NCBI GenBank assembly: GCA_963775635.1
Contig: CAVZJO010000013.1
Location: forward strand, 201,764 to 265,763
Origin: JALORV01 sp963775635
Lineage (GTDB): Bacteria > Pseudomonadota > Gammaproteobacteria > Burkholderiales > Burkholderiaceae_F
Reading direction: 5' to 3'
DNA length: 64,000 nucleotides
The position numbers and the translations under genes are program-made. The notes under the pieces were generated by a model that did not search any database, was not told where the DNA came from, and worked only from the letters and a program-made list of their open reading frames with translations. This document shows positions 7,081 through 16,403 of the stretch, in pieces; position 1 is the first letter of the stretch; each line of letters begins with the position of its first letter.

Positions 7081-8202
7081 TTACTGACGACGTTGACGCC
7101 TGCGCGCGCCGCCGAGTGCCAGCAATGCCAAGCTGGCCAGTGCAAGCGAGCCGGGCTCTGGAATCATGGACGACCGGATGAATTCCTCGTGGATGAAGAC
7201 CGGGACAAAACCGTTGAACTCCCCGAAGCTGCTGTTCAGGTCGTCGTCAACATCGCCAAAATCCGAACCAAAGGTCAGACCGTAGGACGTTACCGAAGCG
7301 ATCAGACCGTTGATGAACTGGGGCTCGCCAGAGTCGCCTCCTGCGACACTGACTTCGGTGGCGCCGCGACCGAGATTGCAGTAGATGGGTCCGCTCAGAC
7401 CGAGGGCATCAGCAACTAGGCAGGACGTATCGTTAGCGCTCAGTCCGTTGTCGAAGTCGCTCAGGTACGAAAAGTCGATCTGCGCGGCCGGCTCGCCAAA
7501 GATATCTTCCCAAACCCCGCCGAAGGCGGGATCGCCTAGACGGTATTCGTAGCGATTGTCGCCCTGTCGCAACAGACCCGTACCCAGGTTGGCCCCTACA
7601 TTGCCGCCGGTGTCGGACCGAGCGCCATACCCGGCAACGTTGAGATTCGCACTAGTCAAGTCGCCACTCGTAAGCAAGTCGTGGCTCGCCGCAAATGCTG
7701 GCGCATCGCTCGCCAGCCGCAGGACAGCGATGTCGTTGTCGTCAACTACATCGCCGGTGTAGAGCGGGTTGACGAAGTACTGACTTACGTTGACTGAGGT
7801 TGAGGCCGCATTGAACGGGACCAACGTATCGGGATTCGATCCGCCGTAGAACCACGCCGTCGTACTGACCGGTTGCCCCAGTGCCGGGCCAGCGGTTACG
7901 CAGTGGGCCGCAGTCAGAATCGAGCGACGGTCGGGAAGCAAGGTTCCGCTGCAGATGAACCTGCCCTGAGCGCCGTAGTCCATGATCAGCGCTGCCACGC
8001 CGCTGTATTGCGGCATCGGAGCGTTGTAAATCGGATTGCCGCCGCCAGCGGCAGTCGCAGTCGATGTGACGCCTACGATGATGCTACGGGCGTGCCAGTT
8101 CATACCGTTATAGGAACCCGACGCCTCCCTAAAAGGCGCTGCATTGGCACATGCAAGCCCGCTCAGTGCTGCCGCAAGCACAGTCAACTGACTTAGTTTC
8201 AT
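7081..8202 (-). CDS. Secreted trypsin-like (S1) protease with PEP-CTERM sorting tag
   Basis: This is a 373-residue exported serine protease. It has a Sec signal peptide (residues 1-22, ending ANAA), an S1 domain with His100 in LTAAHCV, Asp157 in DNDIAVLRL and Ser291 in AGGDSGEP, and several cysteines fit for disulfides. The C-terminus is a textbook PEP-CTERM tag: IPEPGS at 347-352, a hydrophobic stretch, then the basic end RRRQRRQ. The tag directs processing by an exosortase, and XrtA is encoded about 20 kb away. ATG 8202 has a strong GGGGAAGGAAA ribosome-binding site. It is transcribed divergently from prsK and has its own terminator. Its substrate is unknown. Confidence 0.93.
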   Translation of the reverse strand: MKLSQLTVLAAALSGLACANAAPFREASGSYNGMNWHARSIIVGVTSTATAAGGGNPIYNAPMPQYSGVAALIMDYGAQGRFICSGTLLPDRRSILTAAHCVTAGPALGQPVSTTAWFYGGSNPDTLVPFNAASTSVNVSQYFVNPLYTGDVVDDNDIAVLRLASDAPAFAASHDLLTSGDLTSANLNVAGYGARSDTGGNVGANLGTGLLRQGDNRYEYRLGDPAFGGVWEDIFGEPAAQIDFSYLSDFDNGLSANDTSCLVADALGLSGPIYCNLGRGATEVSVAGGDSGEPQFINGLIASVTSYGLTFGSDFGDVDDDLNSSFGEFNGFVPVFIHEEFIRSSMIPEPGSLALASLALLALGGARRRQRRQ

Positions 8203-8411
8203 TTTCCTTCCCCTTCGGCTCCTTCTCGGGCAAACCGCGCGGTCACAAGAGCATCTTCTGTTCCGGGCGGCGTTCGCCCTTTCAAGTCATTGAGATCTTG
8301 TGCAAATTTTCCTGACAACGGATGCTCGAAGCTGGAGCTTGTCAGACCGTTGTAAAGTTCTTCGACTAGCTGCTTCCAGGATGACCAGTCGAGCACCGTG
8401 TGAGGTGGCAC
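8199..8411 (-). CDS. Doubtful small ORF translationally coupled to the protease
   Basis: A 70-residue frame with a balanced composition (for example LDWSSWKQLVEELYNGL) ends in a TGA that overlaps the protease ATG as ATGA. That overlap and the unremarkable amino-acid composition are the only support. No ribosome-binding site is evident before its ATG and I recognise no family. It may be chance. Confidence 0.2.
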   Translation of the reverse strand: MPPHTVLDWSSWKQLVEELYNGLTSSSFEHPLSGKFAQDLNDLKGRTPPGTEDALVTARFAREGAEGEGK

Positions 8412-8755
8412 AGACTGTGGCGCGTCGGCTTCGCCGTTCTGAGTCGCCGCGCGCTGGCTGCAGGTGCAGCCGCCCTGTCATCAGAACTCGTTCGGACCGA
8501 TTGAGAAAGAGCGATAGTGAGTTAGCCATTAAAGTGTCGGGCTAATTTGGCGAGTCAACTGCCGCTTCCGTAAGGGTCGTGGTTAAGGCAGTCGCGTTTG
8601 ACTCGAAGCTGTGATGTCCCCTTTTTGCAGGGCTTACTTGAGCAGTAACTGGATCGCAATCTCGGGCGTTTCTTACCGCGGCGCGGCGGTGCTCGACTTC
8701 GTCGACGCTCGCCCTATGTGCACGTCGGCGCGGTCGATTCGAAAGCGTTCGTCGC
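8412..8755. other. Upstream region of prsK
   Basis: No convincing gene lies here. This is the control region for prsK (plus) and probably also for the divergent protease. A partial sigma-54 element, TGGCAC followed by TGTGGC (8406-8421), has a good -24 half but a poor -12 half. I found no clear sigma-70 promoter by eye. Confidence 0.4.
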
Positions 8756-10855
8756 ATGAATAGCACCTGGGCCGCTGCGCCGGGGCTCTGGTCCTATGGA
8801 GTCGCTGCGCTTGCCTTCACCTGGCTTTCCATGCGCTTGGCGGTGCGCTGGCGAACAGGGGGCAAGCCGGCGATGCTGCTGGCGTTCGGGGTGGCTACGG
8901 CCGCTGCCGGTATCGGCGCATGCGTCTACGCAGTCACGCCGTCTTTGGCGTCGTGGTTCTCAGCGTTCATTCTCGACCTGATGCGGTCCGCCGCGATGCT
9001 CGGCTTCCTGCTCGCGTTCCTCGGCGTGCGGGATGCCGGCAAGGGGGCGCAACGCGGTGGCGCTTCGTGGATCGCGTTGGTCTGCATCGGAGTTCTGTTG
9101 GTAGTGGTGCAGCTGCTGGTGGCAGTTCCACCGCCGGGCTTTCCCGACGTGGGTCGTCTGGTGCATCAGGTGGGATTCGCTACGGCGCTGTCGATCGCGA
9201 TCTTCGGCTTGATGTTGACGGAGCAATGCTACCGGCGGACCCCGGCACAGTCGCGCTGGCATGTCCGGCCGCTGCTTCTCGGATTTGCCGGGTTGCTCGG
9301 CTACGACGTTGTCCTCTACTCAGACGCCCTGTTATTCCGTCAGCTCGATCCTGACCTGTGGGCAGCTCGTGGCCTGGCGCAAGCGATCACCGTGCCGCTG
9401 CTGGCGTTGACGCTGGAGCGCACGCGCAACTGGTCGTTCGAACTGTCGGTTTCGCGCGGGATCCTCGCCGGCTCGACGGCGCTGGCGGCGACCGGCGCCT
9501 ATCTGCTGGTGATGGCGAGCGCCGGATTCTTTCTGCGCTACGTCGGCGGGTCGTGGGGACGGGCGCTCGAGGCCGTTTTCGTCTTTGCGGCCTTGCTGCT
9601 GTTGGCGGTTGTCAGCCTATCGAGCACCTATCGGGCCAAGGTGCGGGTATTCGTCTCCAAGCACTTCTTTACCTACCGCTACGACTACCGCCAAGAGTGG
9701 CTGCGATTCACCAGCACGCTGACGGCGAGCACGGCAGACCAGCCGTGGTCTGCCTGCCTCCAGGCGCTCGGGGATCTCGTTGAAAGCCCAGGCGGCGGGT
9801 TGTGGCTGCGTCAGATCTCCGGGGAGTACCGGCAGGTCGTTAATTCGTCGTTGGAACCGAGCATCGCCCTCGAGGGAAACGACGACCCGCTACCGGCATT
9901 CCTGCGTCGAACCGGATGGGTGCTGGAGCTAGCGGAGGTGCGCGTGCATCCCGACCGCTACGAGCAACTGAAATTGCCCACGTCGATCGCGAGCCTGCGC
10001 GATGCGTGGCTGATCGTTCCTCTGAAGACGGCACACGAACTGGTGGGTTTCGTCGTGCTGACGACGCCGCGCGTGCGGATCGAGATCGACTGGGAGGTGC
10101 GTGACCTGTTGAAGACCGCCGGCCGACAGGCTGCCAGCTATCTGGCATATGCGATGGCAACGGAGGCACTGCTGGAGGCCAGGAAATTCGACGCGTTTCA
10201 CCGCATGGCGACCTTCGTCGTGCATGATCTGAAGAATCTGGTCGCACAATTGCAGCTTCTGCTCAGCAACGTCGAGCGACATCGCGATAATCCGGACTTC
10301 CAGCGCGACATGCTGCGCACCATCGAGCATGTGGTCGGCCGGATGAACCAGTTGATGATGCAGCTGCGGCCCGATGCATCGGGCGGCGACCGCGCACACC
10401 CGGTCGACGTTGGTAGCGTGGTCAGGCGCGTCGAAAGCCTGCGAGGCTGGGGAAGGGCGGGGCTGAAGCTCAGCGCGCCGGACGGTATCCTCGCGTGGGC
10501 GCACGAGGACCGGCTGGAACGCGTGATCGCTCACCTGGTGCAGAACGCGTTCGATGCCTCCGGAAATTCGCCGGACGTCGACGTCAAGGTGGAGCGCGAA
10601 GGAGAGGATGTCTTGATCGACGTGAACGACCGTGGGATGGGCATGAGCGCGGATTTCATCCGGGACCGGCTGTTCAGGCCATTTCAGACTACAAAGGACA
10701 CCGGCATGGGGATCGGGGCATTCGAAAGCCAGCAATACATCCAGCAGGTGGGGGGCCGGATCGAGGTCGAAAGTCAGCCGCAGGCCGGCACGCGCGTGCG
10801 GGTACGGCTGCGCGCGGTCGCCGCTCAGCGGCTGCAGGGAGAGGCCGCGGCATGA
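8756..10855 (+). CDS. prsK: PEP-CTERM system sensor histidine kinase PrsK
   Basis: This 699-residue membrane kinase stands at the head of XrtA loci and is thought to control expression of exopolysaccharide and PEP-CTERM genes through PrsR. The first ~300 residues form about ten membrane helices. A GAF-like domain follows at about 320-460. The kinase core has phospho-accepting His490 in VVHDLKN, N box HLVQNAFDASGN, G1 box VNDRGMGMS and the F/G2 region FRPFQTTKDTGMGIG. Its stop overlaps the prsR start as ATGA, so the pair is translationally coupled. Length and layout match the family. Confidence 0.95.
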   Translation: MNSTWAAAPGLWSYGVAALAFTWLSMRLAVRWRTGGKPAMLLAFGVATAAAGIGACVYAVTPSLASWFSAFILDLMRSAAMLGFLLAFLGVRDAGKGAQRGGASWIALVCIGVLLVVVQLLVAVPPPGFPDVGRLVHQVGFATALSIAIFGLMLTEQCYRRTPAQSRWHVRPLLLGFAGLLGYDVVLYSDALLFRQLDPDLWAARGLAQAITVPLLALTLERTRNWSFELSVSRGILAGSTALAATGAYLLVMASAGFFLRYVGGSWGRALEAVFVFAALLLLAVVSLSSTYRAKVRVFVSKHFFTYRYDYRQEWLRFTSTLTASTADQPWSACLQALGDLVESPGGGLWLRQISGEYRQVVNSSLEPSIALEGNDDPLPAFLRRTGWVLELAEVRVHPDRYEQLKLPTSIASLRDAWLIVPLKTAHELVGFVVLTTPRVRIEIDWEVRDLLKTAGRQAASYLAYAMATEALLEARKFDAFHRMATFVVHDLKNLVAQLQLLLSNVERHRDNPDFQRDMLRTIEHVVGRMNQLMMQLRPDASGGDRAHPVDVGSVVRRVESLRGWGRAGLKLSAPDGILAWAHEDRLERVIAHLVQNAFDASGNSPDVDVKVEREGEDVLIDVNDRGMGMSADFIRDRLFRPFQTTKDTGMGIGAFESQQYIQQVGGRIEVESQPQAGTRVRVRLRAVAAQRLQGEAAA

Positions 10856-12207
10856 CCGAGGGACGTCGCGCGGTGCTGGTGGTTGAGGACGATCCTGCGC
10901 TGCAGCTGCAGATGAAGTGGGCGTTCGACGCGTACGACGTCGCGGTCGCGTCCGACCGCGAGGAGGCGATTGCGCAACTGCGCCGCATCGAGCCGGCGGT
11001 CGTGACACTCGACCTCGGGCTACCGCCCGACACCGGCAGCGTCGAGGAGGGCTTCCGCACGTTGGAGAAGATTCTCGAACTGGCGCCCGATACCAAGGTG
11101 ATCGTCGTCACCGGGCAGAACGACAGCGCCAATGCGCGCCGCGCCGTGGCGCTCGGCGCGCATGACTTCTTCGCCAAGCCTTTCGATGCGAGCGTAGTCT
11201 CGCTGATCATCGACCGCGCATTCCGCGTGCACGATCTGCAGCTCGAGAACCGCCGGCTGCTGCAGGCCCGCACGGGAGTTGGGGGCATCATCACGGCGTC
11301 GGCGGAGATGCAGGCCGTCTGCCGCATGATCGAGAAGGTCGCGTCGACCGATGCCACCGTCATGCTGCTGGGCGAGTCGGGCACCGGCAAGGAATTGCTG
11401 GCGCGTGCCTTGCACGAGTCGTCCGGTCGCAGCAAGCGGCGTTTCGTCGCGATCAATTGCGCCGCCATCCCGGATACGCTGCTCGAAAGCGAACTGTTCG
11501 GCTATGAACGCGGCGCATTCACCGGAGCCTCCAAACAGACGCTGGGACGGATCGAGACGGCCAACGGGGGCACGCTGTTTCTCGACGAGATTGGTGACCT
11601 GCCGGGGTCATTACAGGCCAAGCTGCTGCGCTTCCTGCAGGAACGCACGATCGAGCGGCTGGGAGGTCGCGAGGAAATCCCGGTTGATGTGCGCATCGTG
11701 TGTGCGACCCATCAGAACCTGCGCGAGCGCATCGCGGCCGGTTCGTTTCGCGAAGACCTTTTTTACCGGCTCGCCGAGATCGTAGTGACCGTTCCGCCGC
11801 TTCGCGACCGCGCCGGCGATGCGGCGCTGCTTGCCCACGCGCTGGCCCGACGCTACGCCGACGAACTCAAGCGCGGGCGCATCGGTCTGAGTGACGACGC
11901 AGTCAGCGTCATCGAGCAGCATCGCTGGCCGGGCAACGTGCGCGAGCTCGAAAACGTGATCAAGCGTGCGGTGATCCTGGCCGAGGGCCATGTGATCCGC
12001 GGACGCGACCTCGGCATGGACCAGGCAGCCGCCGAGGAGCAGCCGCTCAACTTACGCGAGGCGCGGGACAGCGCCGAACGCCGCGAGGTGGTGCGCGCAC
12101 TGGCGCGTGCTAATGGCAACCTGTCCAAGGCGGCCGACCTGCTCGGTGTCAGCCGGCCGACCCTGTATGACCTGCTCAACCGGTTCGGCCTGCGCAAACC
12201 GGAGTAA
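10852..12207 (+). CDS. prsR: Sigma-54-dependent response regulator PrsR
   Basis: This 451-residue regulator is the partner of PrsK. The receiver domain occupies residues 5-125 with Asp54 as phosphorylation site (VTLDLGLP). An AAA+ domain at about 150-375 has Walker A GESGTGKE at 174-181 and GAFTGA at 221-226, the loop that contacts sigma-54. A Fis-type helix-turn-helix, NLSKAADLLGVSRPTLYDLL, is at the C-terminus. ATG 10852 overlaps the prsK stop; the open frame runs further upstream inside prsK, but that extension has no family counterpart. It should activate -24/-12 promoters of the locus and of PEP-CTERM genes. Confidence 0.95.
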   Translation: MTEGRRAVLVVEDDPALQLQMKWAFDAYDVAVASDREEAIAQLRRIEPAVVTLDLGLPPDTGSVEEGFRTLEKILELAPDTKVIVVTGQNDSANARRAVALGAHDFFAKPFDASVVSLIIDRAFRVHDLQLENRRLLQARTGVGGIITASAEMQAVCRMIEKVASTDATVMLLGESGTGKELLARALHESSGRSKRRFVAINCAAIPDTLLESELFGYERGAFTGASKQTLGRIETANGGTLFLDEIGDLPGSLQAKLLRFLQERTIERLGGREEIPVDVRIVCATHQNLRERIAAGSFREDLFYRLAEIVVTVPPLRDRAGDAALLAHALARRYADELKRGRIGLSDDAVSVIEQHRWPGNVRELENVIKRAVILAEGHVIRGRDLGMDQAAAEEQPLNLREARDSAERREVVRALARANGNLSKAADLLGVSRPTLYDLLNRFGLRKPE

Positions 12208-12223
12208 TCCCGAGGTGAACTCG

Positions 12224-15022
12224 ATGCTCCCCAGATCATCCTCCGCGGCTCGGACTTTCTTTCGTGCTGCCTGTATCGCCGCGTTCACGTGCGTCCTCGT
12301 TGCGGGCTGCCGCAACCACGATCCAGCAGCGCTAGTTCAGTCGGCGCGTGACTACCAGGCGAAAAGCGACCACAAGGCCGCCATCATCCAATTGAAGAAT
12401 GTGCTGCAGGCGCAGCCCGAAAACGGCGAGGCGCGACTGCTGCTCGGTCAGTCGAACCTGGTCATCGGCGATCCGGCCACAGCGGAAAAGGAATTCCGTC
12501 GGGCAGGCGAGTTTGGGCAGCCACCCGCTGTCGTCGTCCCTCTGATCGCTCAGGCCATGCACGACAACGGCGAGACGTCCAAGCTGATCGAGGAGTTCGG
12601 AAACAAAAGGCTGGAAGATCCGAAGGCCGACGCGGCGTTGCGCGTGACGGTCGGTCAGACACAGCTGCGCATGCGCAAAGCCGATGACGCGGCTGCCTCG
12701 TTCGCTGCGGCGCTCGCCAGCGATCCTTCCAATGTGCAAGCGCAACTTGGCCAGGCGCGATTGGCGGGAATGGGTGGCAAGTTCGACGAGGCGATGGCTG
12801 CCGTTGATGGCATCGTCGCGAAGAATCCCAACTCGGCCGATGCCTTGATGCTGCAGGCCGCACTTCGGCTCACCAAGGGCGATCGGGACGCGGCGCGCAA
12901 ATCTCTTGAGCAGGCGGTGGCCGCCGAGCCGGCAAGGATGCAGGCGCGGCTGGAGCTGATCTCGCTACTGATTGTCGAGGGACAGCTGGATGCTGCTGGC
13001 GCCCAAGTGAAGGAAGCCCGAGAGGCACGTGGCGGCGACCTCCGATTGCTGTATTTCGACGCACTGATCGCGTACGAGAAGAAAGACCTCGCCCGGGCGC
13101 GCGAACTGGCGCAGCAACTGGTCAAGCGGGCGCCCGAGCACGTGCCTTCGCTGGTGCTGGCGGGGGCGGTCGAACTGCAGGAAAAACAATTGGCCACAGC
13201 GGAAAACTACCTGCAAAAGGCCATTCTGCTGGCGCCGCAGAACGTGAACGCGCGTAAGTTGCTCGTGCGCAGCTACATGGGATCCAAGCAGCCGACGCGC
13301 GCGCTAGACGCAATTCAGCCGTTGCTGACACCGGGTGCGCCGGTCGATGCGGCGACCTTGATGCTGGCCGGCGAAACGTATCTCGCCAACGGTGATCTCA
13401 AGCAAGCGTCGCACTACTTCTCGGCAGCCACGCAGTCGAAGCCGCAGGAAACCGTTGCGCGGATCCGGCTGGGGCAGATCGCGTTGGCGACCGGAGAGCC
13501 CGAAAGGGGCATCCGCGAACTGGAGGCGGCAACCGGCGCCGAAGATGCTCCGGTCCAGGCCGACCTGGCGCTGATCAGCGGATATATGCGGCGAGGCGAA
13601 ACGGCGAAGGCACTCGAGGCCGCGCGGAGTCTGGCAAAAAAACGTCCGACTGATCCGGTCGCGCACCAGGTGCTTGGTTCGGTGCATGCCGCGCGCAAGG
13701 AGTGGCCGGCGGCGCGCATCGCGTACCAGAAAGCCCTTGATGTCAAGCCGTCCTACCTGCCGGCGATCGCTGGTTTGGCGCGCGTCGATCTGGCAGAGAA
13801 CAAGTCGGCCGAGGCGGTGGCGCGTTTCAAAGCGGTCGTCGCGCGCGAGCCGAACAATGACCTGGCGTTGCTCGGACTGGCGGACATCCTTTCCATAACG
13901 AAAGCGCCGTCGAAGGACATCGTCGCCGCCCTGCAGCGGGCGATCGTGCTCAAGCCGCAGTCGGTGACCGCGCACCTGGGTTTGATCAACCTGCATTTGC
14001 AGGACAAGGACACGCGCGCTGCGCTGGCGGCCGCACAGGAAGCCTCGGTGGCTTTGCCCAACGAGCCGCGCATTCTGGACGCGCTGGGTCGGGCCCAGCT
14101 GGCCGCAGGTGAAACAAATCAGGCGATCGAGACCTTCACACGTCTCGCGGCCGCGCAGCCGCAGTCGCCCGCTCCGCTGGTACGTCTGGCGACGGTATAC
14201 GTCAGCCGCAAGGAGACGGAAAAGGCGATCGAGTTCCTGCTGCGCGCGCAGAAGCTGGCGCCGACCGACGCGGCGATCGGGCGCGATCTCGTACTCGGTT
14301 ATCTGATGGCCGGCAAGGTCGACGACGCACTGAAGCAGGCGAGGGCGCTGCAGGCGGCCGCTCCCAAGGCCGCAACCGGGCACCTACTGGAGGGCGATAT
14401 CTACGCGGCAAGCAAGCAATGGACACCGGCCGAGCGCGCCTATCGCGATGCACTGAAGACCGATCCGCAGTCGGACGTCAGCGCAATGAAACTGCACGGC
14501 GTGCTGATGGCGGCGGGTAAGAAGGCGGACGCCGATGCAATCGCCCGCAAATGGCTCGCCGATCGGCCCAATGACACGGTGTTCCGCAGTTACCTCGCCG
14601 AGCAGGCTATCAGATCCAAAGACTTCAAGGCCGCCGTTGCGCTGTACCAGGCGGTGATCGCACAGCAGCCGAACGACGTGGCGGCACTCAACAACCTGGC
14701 GTGGGCATCGGGCCAACTGGGCGACGCCAAGGCGATCAGCTATGGGGAGCGCGCGCTGCAACTGGCTCCGAACAGCCCACTGGTGCTCGATACGGTGGGC
14801 GTGCTGCTGGTGGACAAGGGCGAGACAGCCAAGGGACTTGAGTATCTGACCCGCGCGGTATCGCTGGCACCGGACCGGCCCGACATCCGGCTGAACTACG
14901 CCAAGGCCCTGCTGAAGGCAGGTCGCCCCGAAGACGCGCGCAAGGAACTGACGCGACTGCAGAGCATCGAGCAGGACTACCCCGGCAAGTCGGAAGTCGC
15001 CGCATTGCTGAAGCAGATCTGA
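12224..15022 (+). CDS. prsT: PEP-CTERM system TPR lipoprotein PrsT
   Basis: This 932-residue protein is the large tetratricopeptide lipoprotein that accompanies prsKR in XrtA loci. A signal peptide ending in a lipobox (LVAGC) predicts lipidation and envelope location. The rest is nearly continuous TPR helices, with recognisable A-x-x-x-Y/L spacing throughout. The proposed role is scaffolding of polymer assembly or PEP-CTERM processing complexes. ATG 12224 is preceded by GAGGTG at proper distance; the frame extends upstream into prsR without support. It lies 16 bp after prsR in the same operon. Confidence 0.94.
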   Translation: MLPRSSSAARTFFRAACIAAFTCVLVAGCRNHDPAALVQSARDYQAKSDHKAAIIQLKNVLQAQPENGEARLLLGQSNLVIGDPATAEKEFRRAGEFGQPPAVVVPLIAQAMHDNGETSKLIEEFGNKRLEDPKADAALRVTVGQTQLRMRKADDAAASFAAALASDPSNVQAQLGQARLAGMGGKFDEAMAAVDGIVAKNPNSADALMLQAALRLTKGDRDAARKSLEQAVAAEPARMQARLELISLLIVEGQLDAAGAQVKEAREARGGDLRLLYFDALIAYEKKDLARARELAQQLVKRAPEHVPSLVLAGAVELQEKQLATAENYLQKAILLAPQNVNARKLLVRSYMGSKQPTRALDAIQPLLTPGAPVDAATLMLAGETYLANGDLKQASHYFSAATQSKPQETVARIRLGQIALATGEPERGIRELEAATGAEDAPVQADLALISGYMRRGETAKALEAARSLAKKRPTDPVAHQVLGSVHAARKEWPAARIAYQKALDVKPSYLPAIAGLARVDLAENKSAEAVARFKAVVAREPNNDLALLGLADILSITKAPSKDIVAALQRAIVLKPQSVTAHLGLINLHLQDKDTRAALAAAQEASVALPNEPRILDALGRAQLAAGETNQAIETFTRLAAAQPQSPAPLVRLATVYVSRKETEKAIEFLLRAQKLAPTDAAIGRDLVLGYLMAGKVDDALKQARALQAAAPKAATGHLLEGDIYAASKQWTPAERAYRDALKTDPQSDVSAMKLHGVLMAAGKKADADAIARKWLADRPNDTVFRSYLAEQAIRSKDFKAAVALYQAVIAQQPNDVAALNNLAWASGQLGDAKAISYGERALQLAPNSPLVLDTVGVLLVDKGETAKGLEYLTRAVSLAPDRPDIRLNYAKALLKAGRPEDARKELTRLQSIEQDYPGKSEVAALLKQI

Positions 15023-15054
15023 CCTTCGAACCATCGAACGAATGAGGAGTCGCG

Positions 15055-16341
15055 TTGGACACGCAAGTCATCGGTGTCGTTGGCCTGGGTTACGTCGGCT
15101 TGCCCTTGGCGGTCGAGTTCGGCAAGAAATTCCGCACCATAGGATTTGACTTATCGGCCGCGAAGGTCGACGCCTATCGCCGGCACATTGACCCAACCGG
15201 CGAAGTTTCCCCCGCCGACCTGGCTTCCGCGACGTTGCTGGAGCCCACCACCGATCCGGGCCGGCTGCGCGAGGCGGATTTCATCGTCGTCGCGGTGCCG
15301 ACCCCCATCGATGCGGCGCACCGGCCCGACTTCGGGCCACTCGTAGGGGCCAGCATCGCTGTCGGCCGCAATCTGAAGCAGGGTGCCACGGTCGTCTACG
15401 AGTCGACGGTGTATCCGGGCGCGACCGAGGAGATCTGCATACCGTTGCTCGAGAGGGAGACCGGGTTGAAGTGGAAGCGCGACTTCTTCGTCGGCTACTC
15501 GCCCGAGCGCATCAACCCCGGCGATCGCGAACATACGCTGACGCGCATCGTCAAGGTCGTCTCGGGCGACTCGGAGCAGACACTCGAGCGCGTGGCGCGC
15601 ACCTACGAACAGGTGATTGCGGCGGGAGTGCATCGCGCGTCCAGCATCAAGGTGGCCGAGGCGGCGAAAGTCATCGAGAACACCCAGCGCGATCTGAACA
15701 TCGCGCTGATGAACGAACTCGCACTGATCTTCCACCGGATCGGAATCGATACTCTGGAAGTTTTACAGACGGCCGGCACGAAGTGGAATTTCCTGCCGTT
15801 TCGACCGGGCCTGGTCGGGGGTCACTGCATCGGCGTCGATCCGTACTATCTGACGCACAAGGCGGACATACTGGGCTATCACCCCCAGGTCATCCTCGCC
15901 GGCCGCCGCATCAACGACGGCATGGGCAAGTTCGTCGCCGATGAAACCGTAAAGAACCTCATCCAATCGGGCACGCACATGAAGGACGCGAAAGTCACGG
16001 TGCTCGGCCTGACCTTCAAGGAGAACTGTCCGGATCTGCGCAACTCGCGCGTGATCGACATCGTGCGCGAACTCGAGTCCTACGGCGTGCAGGTGTGCGT
16101 GCACGATCCAGTCGCGGCGGCCGACGAGGCGATGCATGAGTACGGTGTGAGGCTGCACGGCTGGGACGAGCTGCCTCGCGCCGATGCGATCGTCGCAGCC
16201 GTCGCGCACGATCACTTCAAGGCCCGTCCGGTCGACGACTGGGTCGCCAAGTTGCAACCGGGTGGCTTGTTTGTGGACGTCAAATGCCAGGCTGACGCCG
16301 CAAAGCTGCAGGCGCGTGGGCTGAAGGTGTGGCGACTCTGA
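15055..16341 (+). CDS. tviB: UDP-N-acetylhexosamine 6-dehydrogenase (TviB/WbpA-like)
   Basis: This 428-residue enzyme oxidises C6 of UDP-GlcNAc (or UDP-GalNAc) to the uronic acid with two NAD+, supplying an acidic sugar for the polysaccharide. It has the NAD-binding GVVGLGYVGLPLA at the N-terminus, STVYPGATEE, the domain junction AAKVIENTQRDLNIALMNEL, the catalytic cysteine in GLVGGHCIGVDPYYLT, and the C-terminal TFKENCPDLRNSRV. These are characteristic of the TviB branch rather than UDP-glucose dehydrogenase. TTG 15055 is the start, with GAGGAG 8 bp upstream. Two amidotransferase-like genes downstream could act on the uronic acid. Confidence 0.9.
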   Translation: MDTQVIGVVGLGYVGLPLAVEFGKKFRTIGFDLSAAKVDAYRRHIDPTGEVSPADLASATLLEPTTDPGRLREADFIVVAVPTPIDAAHRPDFGPLVGASIAVGRNLKQGATVVYESTVYPGATEEICIPLLERETGLKWKRDFFVGYSPERINPGDREHTLTRIVKVVSGDSEQTLERVARTYEQVIAAGVHRASSIKVAEAAKVIENTQRDLNIALMNELALIFHRIGIDTLEVLQTAGTKWNFLPFRPGLVGGHCIGVDPYYLTHKADILGYHPQVILAGRRINDGMGKFVADETVKNLIQSGTHMKDAKVTVLGLTFKENCPDLRNSRVIDIVRELESYGVQVCVHDPVAAADEAMHEYGVRLHGWDELPRADAIVAAVAHDHFKARPVDDWVAKLQPGGLFVDVKCQADAAKLQARGLKVWRL

Positions 16342-16403
16342 GCGCGCTGTGCCGGACGCGACCGCGGTCCGGACCCCGGTGCGGTCGTTCTGCGAATCGC
16401 GGC

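Noticed and set aside
6662..7145. Minus-strand protein frames running through the tRNA gene
   Set aside because: They translate tRNA-fMet and its terminator; the RRSKVQILPP-like string is the usual artefact of tRNA reading.
10495..10851. Upstream extension of the prsR reading frame
   Set aside because: It lies within prsK coding sequence; the receiver domain starts right after ATG 10852.
13304..14383. Long minus-strand open frame inside prsT
   Set aside because: It is an antisense shadow of GC-rich TPR codons, with Arg/Gln-rich composition and no family features.
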